From assembly GCA_937980205.1 (NCBI GenBank), contig CALJKW010000050.1:216597-280596 (forward strand): a stretch of 64,000 nt of DNA, in the 5' to 3' direction. Of the stretch, positions 48,254-56,094 are shown piece after piece (positions within the stretch are counted from its first letter, which is position 1; each line of letters starts with the position of its first letter). The notes beneath the pieces were generated by a model. It had not been told where the DNA came from. It saw only the letters and a program-made list of their open reading frames with translations, and searched no databases. A program made the position numbers and the translations under genes. This DNA comes from an uncultured Myxococcales bacterium (GTDB taxonomy: Bacteria; Myxococcota; Myxococcia; Myxococcales; Myxococcaceae).

Positions 48254-49054
48254 CGGGTTTCTCCTCCGAGTTGGAGAACGACTGGGTGGGTGCAGATCGT
48301 TTGCGCGACTTCGCGCACGGGCGGTCTCTGCGTGCGACGATGCGTTCGGCTGGCGCACGGAGCGCAGCTTCAGCAGTCGCCGTGCCAAGGTCAGGCGGAG
48401 GTTCAGCTCAGCGGCTGAAGCCGTGTTCCAGGCGGCCTTCCGCCTCGACGGGGGCCTCGCCGCCGGTGCAGCTCGAGCACGCTGCCTCGCCAGCGTTGGA
48501 GTGAGCGCTTCCGCTCCGACTGTTCCGGCGGTGAGACGCGACCCACGAATGTCTCGACGTTCAGCCGGGTGCGCGCGTCGTGGCGCGCGGTCGCAGAGCT
48601 CGATGGAGTTGCTGACGTACGGCTCGATTCTCAATCACTCGGGGGGCCGAGCTGGAGCAGCGAGTTCCTGCCGGCACAGCTCTACCTGCCGCGCTTCCGG
48701 CTCCCGGTCGCGGCATCAAATGGCCCGCACCGTGCGGGTGACGCGGGGCGGCTCCGTGGTCGACTCGCAGGTCAAGCTCGCACTCAGCCAAGACGGGTCG
48801 CCGTCGAAGACCGACTTCTGGGCGACGACGGCGCTCCCGCTGGGCGGCGGCGAGCAGCGCCCTGACCTGGGCTACGTTCTGACCGCGCCACGACCGGGAA
48901 CGGTTGCACTCAGTGACTGCTATTACGCGGACTGGGACGCTGGCGATCACCTCGCAACAGTTTCAGCTCGGCGCCCGCGGGGCGCCACGTCTCGCACCGG
49001 GCCTGATCAGGCGAGCCCGGGGATAGGTATCTACGGGGTGCGGGATCAGGCCGT
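48254..49054. other. Promoter region and sequence without an intact gene
   Basis: 801 nt. The left end is the leader of the beta-helix gene with its sigma-54 promoter. At ~48720-48960 a plus-strand frame reads VRVTRGGSVVDSQVKLALS and TAPRPGTVALSDCYYADWD, resembling part of a CARDB/beta-sandwich domain, but it lacks start and end and is probably a remnant. Nothing else is convincing. Confidence 0.5.
48372..48387 (-). promoter_or_regulatory. Sigma-54 (-24/-12) promoter of the beta-helix/CBM9 gene
   Basis: Minus strand TGGCACGGCGACTGCT, preceded by T: 15 of 16 positions match TGGCACGRNNNTTGCW, with GG-N10-GC spacing. The predicted start near 48360 gives a ~107-nt leader. The best of the sigma-54 sites in the window. 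Confidence 0.85.
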
Positions 49055-50290
49055 TCACGGCGCGCGACAGGCGCCGGCAGCGCAGAACGTGCCTCCGTCG
49101 CAGTCGCGCGAGTCGACGCACTCGACGCACGTGCCGGTGCGGCGATCGCACGCGGGCGTCGGCGCGGCGCAATGCTCGGCTTCCGAGAAGGTGAGGAGGT
49201 TCAAGAGCCCGAACTCCGTCAAGGTGAGGCAGTGCGCGTCAAGGTGGCGAGCGGCGAGGGCGGGCCGTGGGCAGGCGAAGGTGCGGTGCAGAAGCGTCGC
49301 CCAGTCGATTCTCGGGCGCTTGCTCCCCTTCTGCTGCGCCGGTGCCGACCTCGAGCTCGAGGGGGCAGACCGTGGTGGCGCGACCATCGAGCGCGCGACG
49401 GCCGCGGGGGCGAACGCTCCGTGGAAGTTGGTGAGGTGGAGCGCCTTGGGCACGATGAGCGCGATGAGCCGCTTCACCAACTGCTCGGCGGTGAGCACGA
49501 GCGTCACGCCGCGCTTCGTCTCATAGGAGTACCGGCCGTCGTCTCGTCGGGAGAGCCTTGATTCGGCGACGGGGCCGCGCGCGCCGTATCGCACCAGCCG
49601 AAGCAGTCCCTGCCGGTCGTTCGCGCTCACGCCGGTGTTCGCGTGCAGGCTGAACCCCATCATCAGCGCCAATCGCCCTCGTCTCGCCGGGGCGGCGGCG
49701 TCGTCGAGGGGCAGACGCAGCTGCGCGGACTTCGCGTGCAACGCCTCGTACTCGTCCTCTGGCCACGCTACGCCGCGGGACACGAAGTCCGGCAGCAGCT
49801 GCGCGACCGCGCGCTCGAGCACGCCCTCTACCTCCTCCGGCGATGGCGGCGGCAACTCCATGAAGACGCCGTCGTTCCACACGCCCTCGGCCACCCGCCC
49901 GTGGACGTGAGGCTGAAGTTGGAGCGCCGAACCGAACAGCTGGGTGAAGCACACCGCGCCGCCCACGCGCTTGCTGGTGGCACCGAGCTCCTTGGCTCGC
50001 TGCCGCTGCCACCTGAAGATGGCCTCCACCAGGCGCCGTTCCACCTTCCGAAGCAGCTTCGGCTCCTTCACCAGCAAGAACCGCAACGCGAACGGCACGG
50101 AGAGCGTCCATTGCCTGAACGCCACCTGTGGCAGCACTTCGCCCAGGTACAGCGCCGTCTCGTGGGCGCGGCGCGCTCCGCATGAGGGGCACCACGCGCG
50201 CGACTAACAGGAGAAGGCGATGAGAGAGGACTCCGCGCAGTCGACGCAGCGGACCACCGTGAAGCCCCGCCGAACGTCTCCGCAGCCGAG
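49055..50290 (-). pseudogene. Broken IS91-family (Y2 HUH-type) transposase
   Basis: Reading down from ~50290: zinc-finger region LGCGDVRRGFTVVRCVDC, then IAFSC-stop-SRAWCPSCGARRAHETALYL, where an amber TAG (minus strand ~50208) interrupts the usual SC(K)xRGxCPSCxxRR. The transposase core follows: LPQVAFRQWTLSVPFALRFL, QLQPHVHGRVAEGVW, GVTLVLTAEQLVKRLIALIVP. After DWATLLHRTFA the frame leaves the family and ends in CDRRTGTCVECVDSRDCDG, the tail of a myxobacterial Cys-rich protein. The start, the zinc finger and the C-terminus are all damaged. Confidence 0.8.
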
Positions 50291-50350
50291 GTGTTGTTGA
50301 CCGCGATCGTTCGTGATCGACCGGCGGTGGTTGGCGTGACTGCTTGATCG

Positions 50351-50962
50351 GCACCGCGCCGGAAGCTGACCAGCGAGGAATACGTAAAGCAGGAAGCCTG
50401 GCGAAGCGCCACTCTCGACCGGTGCCCGCTGCATCCGAAGGGCGGCTGTGGATTCGCGCGGCACACGCCGTACGAGCGGGTCGAGCCGGCGGGCGCGTTC
50501 ATCGCGCGGCACTACTGTCCCACGGGCCACACGACCTTCAGCCTGCTGCCGGACTGCCTGGCGTCGCGGGTGTCGTCGACGTTGAACGACATCGAGCTCG
50601 CTGCGAGCGCCATCGACAAGGGCCCGAGCCGCGAAGCGGTCGCCGAGGCCGTGCGGCCGAAGGTCGGAACCCAGGGCGGGTTGCGCTGGCTGCGACGCCG
50701 TGCCGCGTGGGTGGCGGTGACGCTGTTGGCACTCAAGGGCCTTCGACCGGACCTCTTCGCTGGGGCGCAGCCCAACCTCGATGACTTCAGACGCGTGCTC
50801 GAGGTCGAGCGCGTGCTGCCGCATTTGCGGGAAGTCGCGGGGGCGCAGCTCGCCGCGCTGCCGCCGCCAGTCGGATTCGGCCCCCGGCCCGCTGGCGGTG
50901 ACACCGGGCGACGCCGCGCCCAACAGGGAACGGGCGCAGACCCGCCTCGGACCGGCGCGTAG
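50351..50962 (+). CDS. Zinc-ribbon-like protein of the transposon (DUF6431-like), start uncertain
   Basis: The frame opens after a TGA at 50345 and reads RRKLTSEEYVKQEAWRSATL, then DRCPLHPKGGCGF, RHYCPTGHTTFSLLPDCLASR and a helical C-terminus (RRRAAWVAVTLLALKGLRPD). The Cys pairs plus TTFSLLPD resemble the DUF6431 zinc-binding proteins found beside Mu-like and TniA-like transposases. There is no ATG/GTG before the Cys motifs: the first is GTG 50570, which would remove them, so a rare start (CTG ~50366) or loss of the start codon must be assumed. 44 nt before the transposase gene. Confidence 0.55.
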   Translation, partial: APRRKLTSEEYVKQEAWRSATLDRCPLHPKGGCGFARHTPYERVEPAGAFIARHYCPTGHTTFSLLPDCLASRVSSTLNDIELAASAIDKGPSREAVAEAVRPKVGTQGGLRWLRRRAAWVAVTLLALKGLRPDLFAGAQPNLDDFRRVLEVERVLPHLREVAGAQLAALPPPVGFGPRPAGGDTGRRRAQQGTGADPPRTGA

Positions 50963-51006
50963 TTGTCTCGCCGCCCGAATGAGCGGGCCTCAACGAAGGA
51001 AGAGGC

Positions 51007-52344
51007 GTGAACGAGACGAAGAAGACGAAGACAGAGCAGGTGGCGCTGTTCCGGTACGGCGTCATCGCGGACATGGTGCATCTGCCGCCTGGAACGCGCG
51101 GCCTGTACCGGCTGCTCGAAGAGAAAGCGGCAAAGAGCTGGCCGATTCCCTTCAGCACGCGCAGCCGCGTGGCTGAGGAAACCATTCGCGGCTGGCTGCG
51201 GCACTGGCGAGCGGGCGGCTTCGAAGCGCTCAAGCCGAAGGTGCGCAAGGACGCCGGCGACTCGCGGGCACTGCCGCAGGACGTGAAGGACCTGTTGGTG
51301 CTCATCAAGGACGAGAGCCCCGAGCTGTCAGTGCAGCTGTGCATCAAGGAAGCGCTGGCGCGCGGCAAGGTGCCGGCGGACTTGCAGCTCGCCCCGACGA
51401 CGGTGCACCGCGTGCTCTCGCGGGCGGGGCTGATGAAGAAGTCGGGCGATGGGGGCGGCGAGGCCGACCGACACCGCTTCGCCTTCCAGAAGGCCGGCGA
51501 GCTGTGGATGAGCGACGTGATGCACGGCCCGGCGGTGACGGTGGCGGGCCGCCAGCGCCGGAAGACGTACCTCATCGCCTTCCTCGACGACGCGACGCGG
51601 GTGGTGCCGTACGCGGCCTTCGCGCTCAAAGAGAACGTCGCCGCCTTCCTGCCGGTGCTGAAAGGGGCGGTGATGCGGCGGGGTGTGCCCAAGCGGCTCT
51701 TCGTCGACAACGGCGCCGCGTACCGCAGCCAGCACCTCGCGCTCGTCTGCGCGAAGCTGGGCACCACGCTCATCCATGCCCGGCCGTACGATGCCGCGGC
51801 GAAGGGAAAACAAGAGCGCTGGTTTCGCACCGTCAGAATGCAGCTGTTGCCGCTGCTCAACGACGCCGACACGTCGAGCCTCGACGCGCTCAACCGCCGG
51901 CTGTGGGCGTGGGTGGAAAGCGAGTACCACCAGTCGCCGCATCGCGGGCTCGACGGCGAGACGCCGCTCGACAGGTGGGCGAAGTGCGGCGACGAGGTGC
52001 ACTACCTCGCCGCGCACGACGAGCTCGATGAGCTCTGCCTCGCCGAGGCCCGGCGCAAGGTGGCGAAGGACCGCACCGTCTCGCTGAACGGCCTCGTCTA
52101 CGAGGTCGACGCCTCGCTCGTCGGCGCCACGGTGGTGCTGCGCTTCGAACCCACCGCGCAGACCAAGGGCGTGCAGGTCTGGCACGAGGGCAAGAAGGTG
52201 CAGGACGCGAAGGTGGTCGACGTCTTCGCCAACTGCTTCGTCAAGCGGAACCGGGCGAACAACGCGCTCGTGGCCTCAGCGGGGCCCGAGGCGCCGCCGC
52301 CCGGCCTCAAGCTCTCGGCGCTGCGCGACGGGAAGGAAGGGTAG
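51007..52344 (+). CDS. DDE transposase (Mu/TniA-like, rve domain)
   Basis: 445 aa. N-terminal HTH (RVAEETIRGWLRHWRAGGFEAL), integrase-catalytic core with Asp170 (LWMSDVMHGP), Asp234 (LFVDNGAAY) and Glu270 (AAAKGKQERWFRT), i.e. a complete DDE triad with ~35 residues between D2 and E. Mu-C-like beta-barrel domain at ~345-400 (RTVSLNGLVYEVDASLVG). It catalyses strand transfer; the neighbouring ATPase is expected to choose the target. The gene is intact and the GAAGGAAGAGG just before ATG is a strong ribosome-binding site. Confidence 0.93.
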   Translation: MNETKKTKTEQVALFRYGVIADMVHLPPGTRGLYRLLEEKAAKSWPIPFSTRSRVAEETIRGWLRHWRAGGFEALKPKVRKDAGDSRALPQDVKDLLVLIKDESPELSVQLCIKEALARGKVPADLQLAPTTVHRVLSRAGLMKKSGDGGGEADRHRFAFQKAGELWMSDVMHGPAVTVAGRQRRKTYLIAFLDDATRVVPYAAFALKENVAAFLPVLKGAVMRRGVPKRLFVDNGAAYRSQHLALVCAKLGTTLIHARPYDAAAKGKQERWFRTVRMQLLPLLNDADTSSLDALNRRLWAWVESEYHQSPHRGLDGETPLDRWAKCGDEVHYLAAHDELDELCLAEARRKVAKDRTVSLNGLVYEVDASLVGATVVLRFEPTAQTKGVQVWHEGKKVQDAKVVDVFANCFVKRNRANNALVASAGPEAPPPGLKLSALRDGKEG

Positions 52345-52346
52345 CC

Positions 52347-53144
52347 ATGTACCGCAAGCACTTCGGCCTGACTCGGCACCCCTTCGCGAAAGACTTGCCA
52401 CCCGACGAGCTCTTCGTCTCGTCGGCCGGCCGGGAACTCGAGGTCCGGCTCGGCCACTTGCTCGAGTTGCGCGGCATCGGGCTCGTCACCGGCGAGGTCG
52501 GCAGCGGCAAGACGACGCTGTGCCGCAAGGTGGTGTCGGCCCTGCACACCGGCCTGCACCGCGTCTTCTACGTCCCGCTCACCACCGGCAACGCGATGGA
52601 CATGTACAAGTCCATCGCCTGGGAATTCGGCCTGCCCACTGAACGCAGCCGCGCCGCGCTCTACCGCTGCATCCGCGCCGAGGTGACGCGGCTGTGCCAC
52701 GAGACGAAGGTGAAGCCGGTCCTCATCGTCGACGAGTCGCAGCACCTGCGCAGCGACGTGCTCGAAGACTTACGCCTGCTCACCAACTACGAGATGGACT
52801 CGCAGAACCGGCTGTGTCTGCTGCTGGTGGGCCAGGCCGAGCTGCGCCGTCGGCTGGGCATGGCGGTGCACGAGGCGCTCAACCAGCGCGTCGTCGTGCG
52901 CCACCACCTCGCGGGCCTCAACCGCGACGAGCTTCCGGCGTACCTTCAGCACCTGCTGCGTCTGGCCGGCACCGAGCTGCCCCTCTTCGACGTGTCCGCG
53001 ACCGAGGCGCTGTTCCAGGCCACCAGCGGGCTGCACCGACGGCTGAATCTGCTCGCGCACCACTCGCTGATGGCGGCCGCGCTCGCGAAGGCGAAGGTCG
53101 TCACCGCCGAGCACGTGCAAGCCGCCCTGCCGCAGGCGACATGA
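52347..53144 (+). CDS. AAA ATPase of the transposon (TniB/MuB/ExeA-like)
   Basis: 265 aa, 2 nt after the transposase. Opens with MYRKHFGLTRHPFAKDLPPD, the ExeA-type N-terminus, then Walker A GEVGSGKTT (49-57), Walker B VLIVDESQHL and a sensor-1 LLVGQAELRRRL. As in MuB and TniB it should bind DNA in an ATP-dependent filament, activate the transposase and provide target immunity. It overlaps the next gene by 4 nt. Confidence 0.93.
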   Translation: MYRKHFGLTRHPFAKDLPPDELFVSSAGRELEVRLGHLLELRGIGLVTGEVGSGKTTLCRKVVSALHTGLHRVFYVPLTTGNAMDMYKSIAWEFGLPTERSRAALYRCIRAEVTRLCHETKVKPVLIVDESQHLRSDVLEDLRLLTNYEMDSQNRLCLLLVGQAELRRRLGMAVHEALNQRVVVRHHLAGLNRDELPAYLQHLLRLAGTELPLFDVSATEALFQATSGLHRRLNLLAHHSLMAAALAKAKVVTAEHVQAALPQAT

Positions 53145-53545
53145 GCTCAATCGGCTTCTGGTCGCCGCGCGGCCGAAGTCTGGTCGCCGTCGCCGTCGAC
53201 GACGATGGGCGTGCCGGTCAGCCCTTGCGCGCAACGCATACTGACGAGGGCTGCTGGTCGCTGCTCGCGTACATCGAAGCCACCGACGGTCTCGACTTCG
53301 AGCTCGTCACGCCCGAGTGGCTCGCGCGCGGCACGCCCATCGCACGCTTCGCGCTCGAGCGCGGCGTCGCCGTGTGGCTCGCCCCCGACCCACTCATCGC
53401 CGCCATGCGCGAGATCGGCCGGCTGAACACCGGACCACCCCACCGCACAGCCGCGGTCATCGCCCGACTGCCGCTCGTCGAACTCTTTCGGGTGCACCTG
53501 CGCCGCTTCGCGCCCGGCGATCAGCGCCAGCTTCGGCTCTGGTGA
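53141..53545 (+). CDS. 134-aa accessory protein of the transposon
   Basis: ATGA overlap with the ATPase gene. A compact alpha/beta protein: GRSLVAVAVDDDGRAG, WSLLAYIEATDGLDFELV, ALERGVAVWLAPDPLIAAM, LPLVELFRVHLRRFAP. The opening 'VAVAVDDDG' strand-turn-strand and later acidic residues recall an RNase-H-like fold, but no triad can be assigned. Being translationally coupled to the ATPase, it is likely a third transposition or target-selection factor. Followed by an inverted repeat at 53557-53611. Confidence 0.7.
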   Translation: MSSIGFWSPRGRSLVAVAVDDDGRAGQPLRATHTDEGCWSLLAYIEATDGLDFELVTPEWLARGTPIARFALERGVAVWLAPDPLIAAMREIGRLNTGPPHRTAAVIARLPLVELFRVHLRRFAPGDQRQLRLW

Positions 53546-53556
53546 TCGCCAGCCGC

Positions 53557-53611
53557 TTCCCGATCTCGCTCACCTGACCACGCACGCTCACCGTGGGTCC
53601 GAGATCGGGAA
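53557..53611. repeat. 12-bp perfect inverted repeat near the transposon's right end
   Basis: TTCCCGATCTCG (53557-53568) and CGAGATCGGGAA (53600-53611), separated by 31 nt, beginning 12 nt after the last gene. It could act as a terminator-like hairpin or as paired transposase-binding sites. Confidence 0.55.
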
Positions 53612-53705
53612 ACCGCGCGCTCCGCAGCGTCAAAGACCGCGGTCAGCTCGCGGTCGAACTACGCGGGAGCCAACAGTCCCTGAGGAAGGCGAGCTCACTT
53701 CCGAG

Positions 53706-54755
53706 ATGGAGAAGCGCACGCTCGACTTCGCCGTGAACGATGTCTTCGACGACTGTGCGGCCCGATGGAAGCTTCACTACGAGCAGACCTTCTCGTCGAA
53801 TCTGTTCCGACGCGTCGTCGCCCGCGTTGGCGTTCAATGTGAGTCGGCTGACCAGGGGCGCCTTCAGGAGCAGCTGAAGGCCAAGAACGACTTACCGCCC
53901 GAGCTGCTCGTCATCGAGACCGACGGCAGCATGCTTCCCATCCGCGGAGACGAGAACTGGAAGGAAGCCAAGGTCGGCCTGGCGTACCGGCACAATGTTG
54001 AAGAGAACGCTCCGATCAAAGGTACCGACCGCTACGTCGCGGTGGCGGGCGGGATGAGCGAGTTCGCTCCGGCGCTCGAAGAGGCGCTCGACGCTGAGCG
54101 CATCGATGAGGCGAGTTGCGTGGTCTGGGTTGGTGACGGCGCTGCGTGCAACTGGACGCTGGCAGACCAGCTCGCGCCAGATGCAGTGCAGATCCTCGAC
54201 TGGTACCACGCGGTCGAGCACGCGATGACGTGCGGGAAGGAGCTTCTGGGCGAAGAGAGCCCGTACCTGGCCCTGTGGCAGCAGCGTGCGGAGACGCTCT
54301 TGATGGCAGGAGACCCGTACGCGCTGCTGAATGAAGTGATGGCGTGCGTCCCGGAGGTCGAGAAGCGGCGACGCGGCAACGGCGACGGGCTTGCGGCGCT
54401 CGACGACCTCGCCCGCTACTACCGCTCGAATGCACATCGCATGAAATACGCGATGTACCGCGAGCACGGGTTCCCGATCGGCAGCGGCGCGGTCGAGAGC
54501 GCACACCGACACGTGCTTCAGGTTCGGATGAAGCGCGCCGGCCAACACTGGGCGATGAGAACCGCTCGCCGGATGTGCCGACTCAGGGCTGCTTACCGGA
54601 CTGGCGGCGCACTCACCTTCCACGCTGCGATTCAGCGCGCTCACCGCGACACAGTCCGGCTCGGCCCCTTGCCGCGCGAGCGCCGCAAAAACTTCCGGTA
54701 CGCGCGGTACGGGCCGCGCGATGCGGGCAACGCCGGCTACACCGCCTCAATGTGA
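53706..54755 (+). CDS. ISKra4-family transposase, N-terminus probably missing
   Basis: 349 aa from ATG 53706. The core matches ISKra4-type transposases: LPPELLVIETDGSMLPIRG with Asp73, EAKVGLAYRH, CVVWVGDGAACNW, ILDWYHAVEH, and GFPIGSGAVESAHRHVLQ near the end. Protein-like sequence continues upstream in frame (EPTVPEEGELTSE) as far as the proposed transposon end at 53675, then stops resembling coding DNA. The gene was therefore probably cut by the neighbouring transposon, losing the N-terminal zinc-binding part. The family's usual length is ~400-470 residues. Confidence 0.85.
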   Translation: MEKRTLDFAVNDVFDDCAARWKLHYEQTFSSNLFRRVVARVGVQCESADQGRLQEQLKAKNDLPPELLVIETDGSMLPIRGDENWKEAKVGLAYRHNVEENAPIKGTDRYVAVAGGMSEFAPALEEALDAERIDEASCVVWVGDGAACNWTLADQLAPDAVQILDWYHAVEHAMTCGKELLGEESPYLALWQQRAETLLMAGDPYALLNEVMACVPEVEKRRRGNGDGLAALDDLARYYRSNAHRMKYAMYREHGFPIGSGAVESAHRHVLQVRMKRAGQHWAMRTARRMCRLRAAYRTGGALTFHAAIQRAHRDTVRLGPLPRERRKNFRYARYGPRDAGNAGYTASM

Positions 54756-54759
54756 TCGT

Positions 54760-54975
54760 TCACTCCCGCTCGCCCCTACGCCGCGCCTCGTACCACCCCG
54801 GGTCCTCGTAGCTGTCCAGCCGGTCGCGCACCTTCAGCACGGTGAACATGCCGCCCATGGTGATGTAGTCGTGCTTCCCGCGTTGCCCCACCATCGGGAT
54901 GCTGTTGTGCGGCACCGGCATGCCCATTTCGCCCATCTCGGCCATCCCGCAGAGCCCATCGTGCGTGTGCGCGCG
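54760..54975 (-). pseudogene. C-terminal fragment resembling a multicopper oxidase
   Basis: Minus-strand frame: AHTHDGLCGMAEMGEMGMPV, PHNSIPMVGQRGKHDYITMG, GMFTVLKVRDRLDSYEDPGW. The Met/His-rich text and 'GGMFT.LKVR' ending are like copper-oxidase C-termini. About 70 residues only; upstream it is joined directly to the 131-bp repeat. The open frame continues through the repeat but the join is unnatural. Ends 5 nt after the ISKra4 transposase gene. Confidence 0.4.
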
Positions 54976-55102
54976 CGGGGCGAGCGGAAGGAGCGCAGAC
55001 GGGTCCACGGACGTCGGCACCAGGGTGATGTTCCCCCCAGCTCTTCGACCATCCGGTCGGTCATCGGCGGAACCCAGCCGTCGATTGCTTCAGGGTAATA
55101 GC
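54971..55102. repeat. 131-bp repeat, copy 2 (copy 1 at 22039-22169)
   Basis: Same orientation and ~97% identical to 22039-22169, including the six-G tract where the reading frame changes. Here it is joined to the multicopper-oxidase-like fragment on one side and to unrelated sequence before a lipoprotein gene on the other. Confidence 0.8.
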
Positions 55103-55242
55103 CTTCCGTCGCGAGACCGAGGGCGCCTCATCCGTTCGCGGCGGACGCACGACGACGCCCATCGGTGCCCATCCTGGATGCGAATCGCGCTGCCTCCACG
55201 CGTGCAAGCGCTGCCGGTGGGCGGCGGCCGGCGCCGCAAAGA

Positions 55243-55695
55243 CTACAGCCGAGGCCCGGTGTACGTGCGCGTCCCGGTACCGGCGTGGTTCTCGAAGGTC
55301 GCCGTGTATGTGAACGCGTACGGCACCGTCAGCGTGACGCTGCTCAGAGTCTGCGGGTCGATGGTCAGCTTCGCGTCGGCGGCCGTGCCGCTGTAGCCCT
55401 GCACGTTGCAGGTCTGCCCGCCCGGCAGGTCGAGCTCGAGGCCGCCACCCGACGAGCCGCGCGTCGCCGTCAGCCGGCACAGATACGACGGCTCGCCCAA
55501 CACGATGATGTAGCCGTTGCGGTCCTTGTTCTGGCTCACCGAGACAGTGCCCAGACCGTTGATGGTGCGCATCGCGTTGCGAGGCGCGGTCTCTGTCTCG
55601 GTGCCGGTCACGGTCACGTTGTACGTCCCGATGAACGGATCCGAGCCGCAGGCACCGCACAGGAGCGTGGTCAGCAGAAGCAGTCTGTTTGTCAT
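55243..55695 (-). CDS. Hypothetical lipoprotein, 150 aa
   Basis: Signal with lipobox MTNRLLLLTTLLCGAC. The mature part is a single beta-sandwich-like domain of alternating strands (DPFIGTYNVTVTGTETE, GTVSVSQNKDRNGYIIVLG, QTCNVQGYSGTAADAKLTI, FTYTATFENHAGTGTRTY) with two cysteines that could pair. Similar short lipoproteins are abundant in myxobacteria. Possibly in a transcript with the damaged gene just upstream (55692-55907). Confidence 0.82.
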   Translation of the reverse strand: MTNRLLLLTTLLCGACGSDPFIGTYNVTVTGTETETAPRNAMRTINGLGTVSVSQNKDRNGYIIVLGEPSYLCRLTATRGSSGGGLELDLPGGQTCNVQGYSGTAADAKLTIDPQTLSSVTLTVPYAFTYTATFENHAGTGTRTYTGPRL

Positions 55696-55907
55696 GGCAT
55701 CACAACTCCTCGTGGTTTTCCAACATCACTCCGCCGGGCAACGCGGGCCGCGGCACGCCCTTTCGGTCGATTCCGTGCCCCGCGATCACCACCGACGGCT
55801 GGCCGTTCTGCCCCGCTCGAACAGCGCGGCGAGATGAGGGCGAAGGTCAGCAGGGCGAGGGTGAACCACCGTCCAGAGCCACACACCGATTCACGCTTGG
55901 GTAACAT
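55692..55907 (-). pseudogene. Short frameshifted secreted-protein gene
   Basis: ATG 55907 opens a signal-like segment (WFTLALLTFALISPRC). Near 55810 the sensible frame changes to GQNGQPSVVIAGHGIDRKG and PGGVMLENHEEL, with a TGA directly before the lipoprotein ATG. One indel would give a ~70-residue secreted protein. Family unknown. Confidence 0.35.
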
Positions 55908-56094
55908 AGAACTCCGTGGGTTGGAGAGGTGCCCGGGCGATACGCACGTCGTACCGGTCTGGGATCTGGAAAAATCAGGCTCCCTTGGGGGCCACTGAAA
56001 CTGCCCTCGGACACGACACCGCCGTATGGGTGCTCGTCACGAGCACGTCTCCTCGCGGTGCGGTTTCACGCTTCGAGGCTGCTCGACGTCCATC

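Larger units (their letters stand above)
50292..53675 (+). mobile_element. Four-gene DDE/ATPase transposon (TniA-TniB type)
   Basis: Carries a zinc-ribbon-like gene, a DDE transposase, an AAA ATPase and a small fourth gene, all plus strand and closely spaced. Proposed ends: TGTTG at 50292-50296 and its complement CAACA at 53671-53675; inside both, CGCG and GTTCG recur at similar distances (about 10 and 16-18 nt). No 5-bp target duplication is evident, so the borders are tentative. It sits between the IS91 remnant and the truncated ISKra4 gene and seems to have interrupted one or both. Confidence 0.6.
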
